From: JAFMPW01 sp041743085
GTDB lineage: Bacteria; Bacteroidota; Bacteroidia; Flavobacteriales; Flavobacteriaceae
Assembly: GCA_041743085.1 (NCBI GenBank)
Contig: JBGTNL010000033.1
Span: 135,513-199,512 of the forward strand
DNA: 64,000 nucleotides
Direction of reading: 5' to 3'
Part shown: piece by piece, positions 27,118 to 35,796 of the stretch
Layout: each line of letters opens with the position of its first letter
How positions within the stretch are numbered: the first letter of the stretch is position 1
Position numbers and translations under genes: made by a program
The notes under the pieces: generated by a model
Databases searched by the model: none
What the model was told of the DNA's origin: nothing
What the model saw: only the letters and a program-made list of their open reading frames with translations

Positions 27118-28203
27118 GTGCCTAAGACTAGTGACATAACTAAAAGGAAACAGAGGACAGATGAAAAATACATGTCCCGGTGTATTCAATTGGCAAAAAA
27201 CGCTTTGGGAACTGCAGCCCCTAATCCAATGGTAGGCTGTGTTATAGTATGTGAAGGCGTTATTATTGGTGAAGGGTATACCAGCTGGTACGGGAGGGCT
27301 CACGCCGAGGCCAATGCCATTGCCTCCGTGAAGGATACTTCGCTTCTATCCAGGGCAACGCTCTATGTAACCCTTGAGCCCTGCCCGCATTTTGGAAAAA
27401 CCCCTCCCTGTGCCGACCTTATTCTTAAGCACGGTATTCCCGATGTTGTGATCGGCCTGGGCGATCCCCATGAAAAGGTTATGGGCAAGGGCATAGAGCG
27501 ACTAAAAGACTCAGGATGCCATGTTACCATTGGCGTACTCGAAAAAGAATGTAGGGAACATCACAAGCGATTTTTGACCTTCCATGAAAAGAAGCGTCCT
27601 TACATCATTCTAAAGTGGGCGGAATCCAGAGATGGTTTCATGGCTCCGGAGCCTTCCGCAAGAAACCCGGTAAAGGAAGCTTTCTGGATTACCAACAAAC
27701 GTTCCAGGCAACTGGTACACCAATGGCGCAGTGAAGAACAGGCCATATTGGTAGGGACAAATACCGTGATTAGTGACAATCCTATATTGAACACCAGGGA
27801 ATGGCATGGAAAGTCGCCCATTCGCATTATTTTGGATAAAAATTTGAGAATTAATAGCGGTTGCCAAGTGCTGGACGGAAGCTTGAGAACGATTGTTCTT
27901 AGCCAAAAAACGGGACCCGGGAATTCCCCGGCCAATCTGATATACGAACACATAAACTTTAACGAAAATGTGCTGCTACAGGTGTGTGAAGTCTTGCATA
28001 AATATGATTTAATAAGTGTCCTTGTAGAAGGTGGCGCGGAAACTCTTAAGTCTTTTATCTCCAAAGGCTTATGGGATGAGGCTCGGATTTTCACGGGTAA
28101 TATTTCACTTAAAAAAGGTTTAAAAGCTCCTGCCATATCCGGGAGAAAAGTAAAGGAGTTGCCTGTTCGGGAAGATCAACTAAAAATAATATCCAATGAT
28201 TAA
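27118..28203 (+). CDS. ribD: bifunctional diaminohydroxyphosphoribosylaminopyrimidine deaminase / 5-amino-6-(5-phosphoribosylamino)uracil reductase RibD
   Basis: Catalyses the second and third steps of riboflavin synthesis. The N-terminal deaminase (to about residue 150) has the zinc motifs GRAHAEANAI and TLEPCPHFGKTPPC. The C-terminal NADPH reductase (about 155-361) has RPYIILKWAESRDGF, ITNKRSRQLVHQWRSEEQAILVGTNTV and LVEGGAETLKSFI. The start is uncertain. GTG 27118 gives 361 residues; ATG 27172 would begin at MSRCIQLA, but homologues usually have a few more residues, so GTG is kept. It overlaps the HAD gene by 8 bases. Confidence 0.93.
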   Translation: MPKTSDITKRKQRTDEKYMSRCIQLAKNALGTAAPNPMVGCVIVCEGVIIGEGYTSWYGRAHAEANAIASVKDTSLLSRATLYVTLEPCPHFGKTPPCADLILKHGIPDVVIGLGDPHEKVMGKGIERLKDSGCHVTIGVLEKECREHHKRFLTFHEKKRPYIILKWAESRDGFMAPEPSARNPVKEAFWITNKRSRQLVHQWRSEEQAILVGTNTVISDNPILNTREWHGKSPIRIILDKNLRINSGCQVLDGSLRTIVLSQKTGPGNSPANLIYEHINFNENVLLQVCEVLHKYDLISVLVEGGAETLKSFISKGLWDEARIFTGNISLKKGLKAPAISGRKVKELPVREDQLKIISND

Positions 28204-28798
28204 AAACATCATTTTCGACTTTGGGGATGTCTTTATCAATCTGGATAAAACGGTGGTGGTGAAGGCCATGGCTCGCTACGGAATTTCCGGTAAGCATTCG
28301 GAATATGATGCAATTAACAAATTGTTTGAGATTGGCAGGATATCTCCGGAAGTGTTTCTGATGTCCCTTTGCGATATAATTCCAAAAGTTTCTCCACAGG
28401 AGCTGGAAGAGGTCTGGAATGCCATGTTGCTCGATTTTCCTGAATATAGATTAAATTTTATAGAAGCGTTGGCACGCGAAGGCAACTACAGGCTGTTTTT
28501 ATTAAGTAACACTAATGCATTGCATATACCTCATGTTTCGGAAAAAATGGGGACCAAGCAATTTGAGCGATTCAGAAATAGCTTTGAAGGTTTTTATTTG
28601 TCGCACGAAATACAGCTTAGGAAACCGGACAGTGAAATCTTTACTTTTGTCCTTCAGAAGCACTCTCTGGAAGCCAGGGAAACCCTTTTCATAGATGATA
28701 CGGAGGAAAATACGAATGCTGCCGGGAAACTTGGAATACGAACCTGGAACCTGAAAGTAGGTACGGAAGACATTACCGATCTCAAAACCAAATTGTAA
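28196..28798 (+). CDS. HAD-superfamily hydrolase, subfamily IA
   Basis: Small-molecule phosphatase-like protein of 200 residues. Motif I is IIFDFGDVFINLD (about 4-16; the first aspartate is the nucleophile, the usual second aspartate position is changed to GDV, as in many FDFGGV/FDFGDV members). The helical cap is about 15-85. Motif II is FLLSNTN, motif III the lysine in LRKPDSEIF, and motif IV FIDDTEENTNAA. In flavobacteria this gene normally sits behind ribD. The substrate is unknown. It is translationally coupled to ribD by an 8-base overlap. Confidence 0.88.
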   Translation: MIKNIIFDFGDVFINLDKTVVVKAMARYGISGKHSEYDAINKLFEIGRISPEVFLMSLCDIIPKVSPQELEEVWNAMLLDFPEYRLNFIEALAREGNYRLFLLSNTNALHIPHVSEKMGTKQFERFRNSFEGFYLSHEIQLRKPDSEIFTFVLQKHSLEARETLFIDDTEENTNAAGKLGIRTWNLKVGTEDITDLKTKL

Positions 28799-28799
28799 C

Positions 28800-29663
28800 A
28801 TGCTGGATCTTGCCTTTAGTGTTCTGTTTTCCAGCCTGATTTTCGTCATTTTTAAACTTTTTTCGGTATATAGGGTGCAAACCTTTTATGCCATAGTAAC
28901 CAATTATGTAGTCGCCGGCCTGGTAGGTGCCTTGTCCTATGATGGAATTCTCACAGCCAGGCAGGTACCCGGAAAAGAATGGTTTCCCGGAACACTTGCC
29001 TTGGGCATATTGTTTATTCTTGTCTTTAATGTCATGGCAAAAACATCTCAACGATTGGGCGTTTCAGTTGCCTCGGTAGCTACAAAAATGTCGCTCGTCA
29101 TACCGGTACTGCTGGGAGTGATCCTGTACCAAGAGATTTTGGAACCTGTAAAGATCCTGGGAATACTACTTGCTTTGGGAGCCGTATACTTTGCATCCGT
29201 AAAAGAAAGATCGATATCCTTTAGAAAAGAAGCACTGATGCTTCCGTTCTTGGTCTTCCTAGGCTCTGGAATTGTTGATTCCAGTATTAAATATCTTGAG
29301 GAAACACGGGTTCCGAATGATGAATTTGCTTTGTTTACCGCCACCGTGTTTGCCTCGGCTGCATTAACTGGTATCACTTATATATTAATCAGGGCAGTTC
29401 GAATACCCTTAAAAGTAAATTACCGAAACCTAGTTGGGGGAATCGCCCTGGGTATCCCCAATTTTTTTTCGATCTATTTTCTTCTCAGAGCGCTTCAAAG
29501 TGAAACCTTGAATAGTGCTTCTGTTTTTACCATTAATAACGTAGCTATTGTTATGTTCTCTACCTTATTAGCTATAGTACTATTTAAAGAACGCATGAAT
29601 ATAAGGAACTGGGCGGGTATTGTAATGGCTGTAGTAAGTATTTTACTGATTGCCCTGTCATAA
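28800..29663 (+). CDS. EamA/DMT family transporter
   Basis: Inner-membrane protein of 287 residues with about ten helices arranged as two EamA-like halves, consistent with drug/metabolite transporter exporters. The second half ends with INNVAIVMFSTLLAIVLFKERM and NWAGIVMAVVSILLI, typical of the last helices of the family. It starts one base after the HAD gene stop and its own TAA overlaps the ATG of the broken yigZ-like gene, so ribD-HAD-EamA-yigZ formed one operon. The transported compound is unknown. Confidence 0.85.
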   Translation: MLDLAFSVLFSSLIFVIFKLFSVYRVQTFYAIVTNYVVAGLVGALSYDGILTARQVPGKEWFPGTLALGILFILVFNVMAKTSQRLGVSVASVATKMSLVIPVLLGVILYQEILEPVKILGILLALGAVYFASVKERSISFRKEALMLPFLVFLGSGIVDSSIKYLEETRVPNDEFALFTATVFASAALTGITYILIRAVRIPLKVNYRNLVGGIALGIPNFFSIYFLLRALQSETLNSASVFTINNVAIVMFSTLLAIVLFKERMNIRNWAGIVMAVVSILLIALS

Positions 29664-30090
29664 TGGCAAGTCCGTCAGATAGTTACAAGGCAGTTTCCAA
29701 AGCATCGGAAGAAATACTACATAAAGACGGAAAAAGCATCCTAATGCCAACCATATTTGCTATGCCTGGCAAATAGGAACAGGGTATCCCTCGTATCGAG
29801 TCAATGATTACGGCGAACCGAATAATTCCCTAGGAATGCCGATCTACGGACAGATAAATTCCTACGGAATAACTGATGTTCGGGTTGTGGTCGTCCGATA
29901 TTTTGGGGTTGAAGTAGGTGGCCTTATTAAGGCATACAAGACTGTGGCCCTGATGGCCTTTGAAAATTCTAAAATTGTGAAAAGGACGCTTCACCCGGAA
30001 CTACAAATCGTAATTCCGGTCTTATACAATCCAATCTCCTGGTTCGGATGCAAGAGGCGAGGTAAAACGGAAACCCCGCCCGTATCCTGA
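29663..30090 (+). pseudogene. decayed YigZ/IMPACT family gene
   Basis: The ATG at 29663 opens a frame reading SDSYKAVSKASEEILHKDGK, then stops at TAG after 37 residues. From 29749 a second frame reads NHICYAWQIGTGYPSYRVND, then YGEPNNSLGMPIYGQINS and VVVVRYFGVEVGGLIKAYKT, to a TGA at about 30090. These match the N-terminal and central parts of YigZ (HHCYA, NDDGEPSNSAGKPI, VVVRYFGGTKLG.GGL..AYK). About 28 residues between the frames are missing, the GTKLG turn is shortened and the C-terminal domain is lost. The gene is not functional. Confidence 0.75.
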
Positions 30091-30153
30091 ACGCCAGCCC
30101 GAAAGATCATTCTGGCGGGGGGCGTTCGGGCGGGTCCGATGCAACCGGAGAAT

Positions 30154-30552
30154 TTATTCATTAAGTCGCTCCAAAAGATAATCCGGACATTTTACAGGTC
30201 TCTTTTTTGCCATATCCATAAATACCAAAACCGTATTCGCTTCCACCAAAACCTCTCCCGCTTCATTGTAAATTTCATAGTCGAATTCTATCCTTACCGA
30301 GGGAATTTTTTTCAAGTTTGTTGCCACAGTAATAAGATCATCATAAAATGCAGATTTTTTAAAATTTAGCTGTAAGGAAATTACGGGAAGCATAATGCCC
30401 TTTTCTTCCATACTCCTGTAGGAAATCCCAAATGACCTTAACCACTCAACCCTTCCCATCTCCAGGTATTGCGCATAATTGCCGTGATAAACCACGCCCA
30501 TCTGATCCGTTTCTGCATAGCGGACCCTAAAAGATATTTTGTTAAAATGCAT
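30154..30552 (-). CDS. acyl-CoA thioesterase, 4HBT/YbgC type
   Basis: Hot-dog fold thioesterase of 132 residues. The catalytic signature RYAETDQMGVVYHGNYAQYLEMGRVEWLR (about 10-38) includes the aspartate of the YbgC/4-hydroxybenzoyl-CoA thioesterase class. EANTVLVFMD follows in the last strand. It probably releases fatty acids from short-chain acyl-CoA in the cytosol. The gene is divergent from dnaA and convergent with the decayed yigZ, the usual flavobacterial order. Confidence 0.9.
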   Translation of the reverse strand: MHFNKISFRVRYAETDQMGVVYHGNYAQYLEMGRVEWLRSFGISYRSMEEKGIMLPVISLQLNFKKSAFYDDLITVATNLKKIPSVRIEFDYEIYNEAGEVLVEANTVLVFMDMAKKRPVKCPDYLLERLNE

Positions 30553-30764
30553 AATGTTTCCTGTAAAAACGATATATTTAAGAGGTTACCAAAATAAGCG
30601 GTTGAACATGCAAAAAAAAAAGGGAAAATTCAACCCTAAATGATTTTTTTATTAGAATTTTTGTTCACATATTTGTCTCACTTTAAAAAGGTCGGTCCTT
30701 ATTGCCCTTTCTACAACCAGCTAACTTAGTTACTAACCAACAAAAAAATAAGACAAACTTTAAA

Positions 30765-32189
30765 ATGGGTGTTACTGCTATTTCCGTATGGAACAATTGT
30801 TTGGTCTTTATCCAAGATAACATCCAACCGCAGGCATTCAAAACATGGTTTGAACCTATTAAACCGATCAAATTAGCAGACAATGCGTTGAGCATTCAGG
30901 TTCCCAGTAAATTTTTTTATGAATGGCTCGAGGAGCACTATGTAAAGCTTCTCAAGGTTGCCCTGACCAAGGAATTGGGGGAAAGTGCCAAATTGGTATA
31001 CATCATTAAGTTGGAGAATACCTATGGCAACAAGGAACCATTTACTGAACAAATACCAAGTTCCAACCGGGGCCGCTTTTCTTCCCAGGAAATGGATGTA
31101 CCCATTAAATCTAAAAATCCGGAACTCAAAAATCCATTTGTCATCCCTGGAATACGCAATATAAAAATTGAGTCACAACTCAATCCAAATTACAACTTTG
31201 ACAATTTTCTGGAGGGCGATTCCAATAGGTTGGCCAGGTCAGCCGGAATGGCCGTAGCCAATAAACCGGGTGGCACATCGTTTAATCCACTGCTGGTATT
31301 TGGCGGTGTTGGATTGGGGAAGACCCATTTGGCACATGCCATCGGGGTCGAAATCAAGGATAAGTATCCCGAGCGTACGGTGCTGTACATATCCGCAGAG
31401 AAATTTACCCAGCAATACATAGAATCCGTTAAAAAAAATACCCGTAACGATTTTATCCATTTCTATCAATTGATTGATGTTCTGATCATTGATGATGTAC
31501 AGTTCTTATCCGGGAAATCAGGGACTCAGGATGTTTTCTTCCACATTTTTAATCATCTCCATCAAAACGGTAAGCAAGTGATACTTACCTCAGACAAAGC
31601 ACCTGTTGACATGCAGGATATTGAGCAACGGCTCTTGTCCAGGTTTAAATGGGGACTTTCGGCCGAACTTCAAAACCCGGATTATGAAACACGCATTTCC
31701 ATCCTAAAAAACAAATTGTACCGCGACGGGGTAGAAATGCCAAACGACATTGTGGAATATGTGGCCAAACACATTAAATCGAACATCCGGGAACTTGAAG
31801 GAGCTATCATTTCATTAATTGCACAGTCCTCCTTCAACAAGAAGGAAGTAACGTTGGAACTGGCTCAACAGGTAGTTGAAAAATTTGTTAAAAATACAAA
31901 GCGTGAAGTTTCCATAGACTACATTCAAAAAGTGGTATCAGACTATTTTGAAATGGATGTTGCCACACTTCAATCCAAAACCAGGAAACGGCATATTGTT
32001 CAGGCCCGGCAGCTGGCCATGTTCTTTGCAAAAAAGTTTACCAAGGCATCACTTGCCAGTATTGGATCGCAAATAGGAAAAAGAGATCATGCGACAGTGC
32101 TACATGCCTGTAAAACAGTAGATAATCTTGCGGAAACAGACAAGCAGTTCCGGAAATATATCGAAGATCTAACCAAGAAATTCTCCTGA
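30765..32189 (+). CDS. dnaA: chromosomal replication initiator protein DnaA
   Basis: AAA+ initiator of chromosome replication, 474 residues from the ATG at 30765. I prefer this start because MGVTAISVWNNCLVFIQDNI is the usual flavobacterial N-terminus, and the longer frame to 30702 adds an unrelated stretch. Domain I covers 1-90, a linker follows, then the ATPase domain with Walker A GGVGLGKTHL, Walker B LIIDDVQFLSGK and sensor LSRFKWGLS. The C-terminal DNA-binding helix-turn-helix ends with the DnaA signature GKRDHATVLHACKTV. No cluster of DnaA boxes is visible beside it, so the origin is probably elsewhere. Confidence 0.96.
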   Translation: MGVTAISVWNNCLVFIQDNIQPQAFKTWFEPIKPIKLADNALSIQVPSKFFYEWLEEHYVKLLKVALTKELGESAKLVYIIKLENTYGNKEPFTEQIPSSNRGRFSSQEMDVPIKSKNPELKNPFVIPGIRNIKIESQLNPNYNFDNFLEGDSNRLARSAGMAVANKPGGTSFNPLLVFGGVGLGKTHLAHAIGVEIKDKYPERTVLYISAEKFTQQYIESVKKNTRNDFIHFYQLIDVLIIDDVQFLSGKSGTQDVFFHIFNHLHQNGKQVILTSDKAPVDMQDIEQRLLSRFKWGLSAELQNPDYETRISILKNKLYRDGVEMPNDIVEYVAKHIKSNIRELEGAIISLIAQSSFNKKEVTLELAQQVVEKFVKNTKREVSIDYIQKVVSDYFEMDVATLQSKTRKRHIVQARQLAMFFAKKFTKASLASIGSQIGKRDHATVLHACKTVDNLAETDKQFRKYIEDLTKKFS

Positions 32190-32196
32190 AAATCCT

Positions 32197-32667
32197 ATGA
32201 AAGCCAAAGTTTTAATGGTATGCCTGGGGAACATTTGCAGGTCACCATTGGCAGAAGGCATCCTCAAATCCAAAGTTGACCCAACCTCCGTAAAGGTAGA
32301 TTCGGCTGGTACCGGGGGGTATCACATTGGCGAAAGACCAGATCCAAGATCCATTGCTATCGCCAGGAAACACGGCTTGGATATAAGCAATCAGCGCTGC
32401 CGGAAATTTACAAGAGGGGATTTTGAGAATTTTGATATCATTTATGCAATGGATCAAAGTAACTACGAGAATATAGTTGCCCTTGCTGATTCTGATGAGG
32501 CCGTCAACAAGGTTAAGTTGCTTCTTGAAGAAGCCCAAATAGGGATCCGGGAGGTCCCGGATCCCTATTACGGTGGTGAAAGTGGATTTGAAACTATTTT
32601 CCGGATGATAGAAAAAGCTTGCAACGCTATAGCGGGGCGTATGAATAACTCCTTTACCGATGGCTAG
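32197..32667 (+). CDS. low molecular weight protein tyrosine phosphatase
   Basis: Cysteine phosphatase of 156 residues. The P-loop is CLGNICRS (Cys9 nucleophile, Arg15), and the general-acid aspartate lies in VPDPYYGG near residue 122. Both are needed for activity and both are present. It starts 7 bases after dnaA and overlaps the methylase gene by 8 bases, so it is part of a dnaA transcript; this dnaA-LMW-PTP order is usual in flavobacteria. The physiological target is unknown; arginine-phosphatase activity, as in some relatives, cannot be excluded. Confidence 0.92.
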   Translation: MKAKVLMVCLGNICRSPLAEGILKSKVDPTSVKVDSAGTGGYHIGERPDPRSIAIARKHGLDISNQRCRKFTRGDFENFDIIYAMDQSNYENIVALADSDEAVNKVKLLLEEAQIGIREVPDPYYGGESGFETIFRMIEKACNAIAGRMNNSFTDG

Positions 32668-33382
32668 AAATAAACGTGATGCGGGTAAACTTTTTTTAAT
32701 TCCAACCACCCTTGGGGCTAATGAACCATTGGAAGTATTACCTATTTCCATTAAACGTGCCATTGAAAATATCAACTTTTTTATTGTCGAGAACGAAAAA
32801 ACAGCAAGGCGTTTTATAAAAAAGATCAGCCCCAGAAAATCCCAGTCGGGCCTACATATTAAAATGCTTAATAAATATACCGAAGCTGCCGCCATCCCCG
32901 GATTTTTAGAACCTTGCGGCCAGGGAGAGGATATTGGCATCTTGTCGGAAGCCGGTTGTCCCGGCATAGCAGATCCGGGAGCCGATGTGGTCCGTATTGC
33001 ACACGAAAAAGACATTCAGGTTGTTCCTTTGGTGGGTCCTTCCTCCATATTGCTGGCATTGATGGCCAGCGGCCTTAACGGACAAAGTTTTGCATTTAAC
33101 GGATACCTGCCAATAGATGCATACGAACGAAAAAGCACTATCAAATCTTTGGAAAAAATATCACGGGATAAGGGACAGGCCCAACTATTTATTGAAACCC
33201 CTTACCGGAATGACAAATTATTGCAGGATTTTCTGAAAGCACTGTCAAAACACACCATGCTGTGCATCGCTGCCGATATTACTTTGTCAACAGAATTTAT
33301 TGCCACGAAATCAGTTGCCGATTGGAAGACTATTCCCCTGCTATTGCACAAAAGACCCTCCATTTTTATTTTTCAGGCATAA
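32660..33382 (+). CDS. SAM-dependent methyltransferase, tetrapyrrole methylase (RsmI-like) family
   Basis: Protein of 240 residues with the tetrapyrrole-methylase fold shared with RsmI, which 2'-O-methylates C1402 of 16S rRNA. It has the N-terminal LFLIPTTLG strand and GILSEAGCPGIADPGADVV, matching the RsmI signature (SDAGTPxISDPG) loosely. VPLVGPSSILLALMASGLNGQSFAFNGYLP, corresponding to the RsmI VVPVPGPSA block, follows, then LFIETPYRNDKL. It is a divergent RsmI-like paralogue frequent in Bacteroidota; whether it modifies rRNA is not established. A bidirectional terminator follows directly. Confidence 0.82.
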   Translation: MARNKRDAGKLFLIPTTLGANEPLEVLPISIKRAIENINFFIVENEKTARRFIKKISPRKSQSGLHIKMLNKYTEAAAIPGFLEPCGQGEDIGILSEAGCPGIADPGADVVRIAHEKDIQVVPLVGPSSILLALMASGLNGQSFAFNGYLPIDAYERKSTIKSLEKISRDKGQAQLFIETPYRNDKLLQDFLKALSKHTMLCIAADITLSTEFIATKSVADWKTIPLLLHKRPSIFIFQA

Positions 33383-33428
33383 AAAAACCCCGACCCCCGG
33401 TAGTTACCGGGGTATCCGGGCCTTTTTT
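33381..33428. terminator. bidirectional intrinsic terminator
   Basis: The inner stem CCCCGGTA (33395-33402) pairs with TACCGGGG (33405-33412). An outer stem with one mismatch (ACCCCGA with TCCGGGT-like bases) and flanking A-run and T-run (33423-33428) make it work in both directions. It separates the methylase gene from the convergent lysozyme-like gene, which is what a shared terminator should do. Confidence 0.75.
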
Positions 33429-33446
33429 CCATATAGCGCATTACTA

Positions 33447-34079
33447 TTAAACTTTCGGATTTCGTTTAGGAGAAACCGCCGAAATATCATAACCACTGAA
33501 TTTCTTCAGATAATGTGCGATACTTGTACCGTAAATGTCCTTTACATCCAGACTGCCATAGGAACGCAGGTATTTTTTCACATTCCCTGCCCCTGCCAAA
33601 TGAGCAGCAGCCAAAATGCCGGATTCAGTGACTTCGACCCCCCGAATTTTTTTACCCACAAAATTCTCGATATCTTTTCGAAGGATCCATTTGTTCCTGG
33701 CAATATTTGTCCGGAACACTTTTTCCTGGAGCATGGGGTCGTTCAAAAACCGGGTGGCATTGTATACCCCCATCAATTGCAGGGTGCCAATCCCAAATTG
33801 ATACTTTCCAAGGTAGCCCAACGTATTGATCGTAAAGTAGTTGCCCTGCGATTCCTTAAATGCCAGGGCTTCCTTAAATCCAATAAAAGAACTTCCCAAA
33901 AAGGGAGGCACTACCATGGCTGATTTAAAAGTGGCTTTGTTTTTGGGGAACAAAACCGGAGTAGGTTCTTTTACCATTAGTGATTCGGGTACCTTCACTA
34001 CTGTTGCCGTATCAAACCCAAAACTCACTAAGACAAAGATCATGATAAGAGGACAAAAAACGCTTATCCATCTTTTCAT
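33447..34079 (-). CDS. secreted lysozyme-like / lytic transglycosylase-like protein
   Basis: Exported protein of 210 residues with one N-terminal hydrophobic segment (about 8-22). The core FKEALAFKESQGNYFTINTL, followed by YLGKYQFGIGTLQLMGV, is the lysozyme-like pattern in which Glu of FKESQG would be catalytic and GKYQFG forms the floor of the groove. GILAAAHLAGAGNVKKYLRS continues the helical fold. It likely cleaves peptidoglycan. Homologues are often named peptidoglycan-binding or LysM proteins, but no LysM repeat is visible. It sits 150 bases downstream of mltG on the same strand. Confidence 0.65.
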   Translation of the reverse strand: MKRWISVFCPLIMIFVLVSFGFDTATVVKVPESLMVKEPTPVLFPKNKATFKSAMVVPPFLGSSFIGFKEALAFKESQGNYFTINTLGYLGKYQFGIGTLQLMGVYNATRFLNDPMLQEKVFRTNIARNKWILRKDIENFVGKKIRGVEVTESGILAAAHLAGAGNVKKYLRSYGSLDVKDIYGTSIAHYLKKFSGYDISAVSPKRNPKV

Positions 34080-34228
34080 AATTTAGATTTTGTAAGTCTA
34101 TTGGCACCAATTCGGGGCCGACTTAAATTTCTGTGGTCAAATATACGCTGCGATCCCCTCAAAAAATATAAGATTTTCCTAAAAAATGCGTGTTTTGGTC
34201 GAGTTGTTCAAAAATCCGGATCAACCGC

Positions 34229-35272
34229 CTATCTTTTAATTTTCCGGTCATTTAACCATCGGATGTATTGCACTTTATTCCGGTTGTGTTGCGCTGAAGT
34301 CTTAGCAAATTTATGATATCCGAAGTTCTCAACGTTAGCCACCATATATAGATAATCATGGTTCTCTGGATTCAAAACGGCGTCGATAGAGGAGATGTCA
34401 GGCATTGTGATAGGCCCCGGGGGTACGCCCGCAAACCTGTATGTATTATAGGGAGAATCGAGCTCCAAATCTTTGTAAAGCACTCGCTTTATTACGGTAT
34501 CAAAATTATCGTTATGCCGCTTAAGCGCATAAATGACGGTGGGGTCGGCCTGCAATAACATATTTCTTTTCAGACGATTCAGATATAGTCCGGCTACCCT
34601 TGGCCGCTCCTCCACTTTGGCGGTTTCCTTTTGTACAATGGCAGCCAGGGAAATTACCTGCAAGGGGGTTAATTCTTTGGATTTTGCCTTCTGCAGGCGA
34701 TCATCAGTCCAGAATCGCATGTATTCCTTAAGCATTCTATCCCTAAAATCTTCTGCCTTCGTATTCCAAAAGAACTCATAGCTATTAGGCAGATAAACTG
34801 CCAATTTAGTCTCTTCACTTAATTCCCCCTGTTCCAAAAAATTTGGATCATTAAAGGCGCGTAACAGGGAAATACTATCGGCTTCAATCTGGGAACTTAT
34901 CCTGCCGGCCAAGCCGGCGAGAGTCTCCTGATTATTAAAAGAGACATTTACAGGGGTATTTTGACTGCGTAGCGTATTGACGATATCATTGTTGCCCATA
35001 CCCTTTTTAAGAACGTACTTTCCCCCCTTTACATTAGATAGGTATTTTTTTCTTTCGGCTACTTTTTCAAAGGAAGAAACGTTCTCCAACAACGGTGCCA
35101 CAAGCTTTTTTACTTCTTCAAAGGACGCATCGGAAGGAATGTAAACATAGGCTTCCCCATCACTAAATACGGTGTTGGCGCTGAAAAATGCGCTATAAAC
35201 CATGTAGGCAAAAACACCTGCGGCAAGCAAGCCCATCAATACTATAGATAATAAAATCCTCTTTATATACAT
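34229..35272 (-). CDS. mltG: endolytic murein transglycosylase MltG
   Basis: Cuts nascent peptidoglycan strands at the inner membrane to set glycan length. The 347-residue protein has one N-terminal helix (about 7-27), a LysM-like subdomain, and the YceG/MltG catalytic region: LAAIVQKETAKVEERPRVAGLYLNRLKRNMLLQADPTVIYAL, with the catalytic Glu in QKET. PYNTYRFAGVPPGPITMPDISSIDAVLNP is the other hallmark. Its ATG overlaps the GNAT gene stop by one base, forming a dapF-GNAT-mltG operon. Confidence 0.94.
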   Translation of the reverse strand: MYIKRILLSIVLMGLLAAGVFAYMVYSAFFSANTVFSDGEAYVYIPSDASFEEVKKLVAPLLENVSSFEKVAERKKYLSNVKGGKYVLKKGMGNNDIVNTLRSQNTPVNVSFNNQETLAGLAGRISSQIEADSISLLRAFNDPNFLEQGELSEETKLAVYLPNSYEFFWNTKAEDFRDRMLKEYMRFWTDDRLQKAKSKELTPLQVISLAAIVQKETAKVEERPRVAGLYLNRLKRNMLLQADPTVIYALKRHNDNFDTVIKRVLYKDLELDSPYNTYRFAGVPPGPITMPDISSIDAVLNPENHDYLYMVANVENFGYHKFAKTSAQHNRNKVQYIRWLNDRKIKR

Positions 35273-35796
35273 TATTTGTTGATCTTTTGAAAAAGCAATT
35301 CGTTTTTAAAAAACCCTTCCGTGAGTATCCAATCTTTTTTAATACCTACTTCTTCAAAACCCAATTTTTTAAAGAGGTGGATACTTGCCGAGTTTTCCTC
35401 ACCCACATTGGCATAGACCTGCCGAAGGTTCAATACGGTAAACGCATATTTACAAATCAACTCAATTGCCTCTGCCCCTGCACCTTTGTTTCTATTGGCA
35501 GGGTCCAGAACAATAATACCAATACCCGTGCGTCTGTTTTTAGGATCAAAATCAAACAGATCTATCAGCCCTATTACTTCCTTTTTTCCTGAGCAAATGC
35601 ACAAACGCAGTTGTTTTACATCATAAATATCCCTATAAGCATTCTCCAGGTATAATTTCAGGACATGTTTTGAGTACGGTGTAATCGTTCCACTTATTTC
35701 CCAAACATTCGGATTGTTCTCCAATTCGTAAAGAAAATCCAGATCTTCAGGTTCCAGGGCACGCAAGTAAATTGTATCTCCTTTTAAATTCAGCAT
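35272..35796 (-). CDS. GNAT family N-acetyltransferase
   Basis: Acetyl-CoA dependent acetyltransferase of 174 residues, RimJ/RimL or SpeG-like. The acceptor-side segment (LRALEPEDLDFLYELENNPNVW) is followed by the acetyl-CoA loop RTGIGIIVLDPANRNKGAGAEAI and the C-terminal ASIHLFKKLGFEEVGIKKDW. It is overlapped on both sides, with dapF by 7 bases and mltG by 1. The acceptor (protein N-terminus, polyamine or metabolite) is not known. Confidence 0.9.
   Translation of the reverse strand: MLNLKGDTIYLRALEPEDLDFLYELENNPNVWEISGTITPYSKHVLKLYLENAYRDIYDVKQLRLCICSGKKEVIGLIDLFDFDPKNRRTGIGIIVLDPANRNKGAGAEAIELICKYAFTVLNLRQVYANVGEENSASIHLFKKLGFEEVGIKKDWILTEGFFKNELLFQKINK

Noticed and set aside
27600..28136. 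178-residue minus-strand open frame inside ribD
   Set aside because: It is a shadow of the ribD reductase domain with serine- and leucine-rich composition.
30553..30764. Replication origin upstream of dnaA
   Set aside because: Only one weak DnaA-box-like word (TTGTTCACA) is visible and there is no cluster or AT-rich repeat array; flavobacterial origins are often not beside dnaA.
30702..30764. Extended N-terminus of dnaA
   Set aside because: The extra 21 residues do not resemble DnaA domain I; the ATG at 30765 gives the standard flavobacterial start.
32242..33015. 257-residue minus-strand open frame
   Set aside because: It lies antisense over the tyrosine phosphatase and RsmI-like genes, both recognised by catalytic motifs; its translation has no family features.
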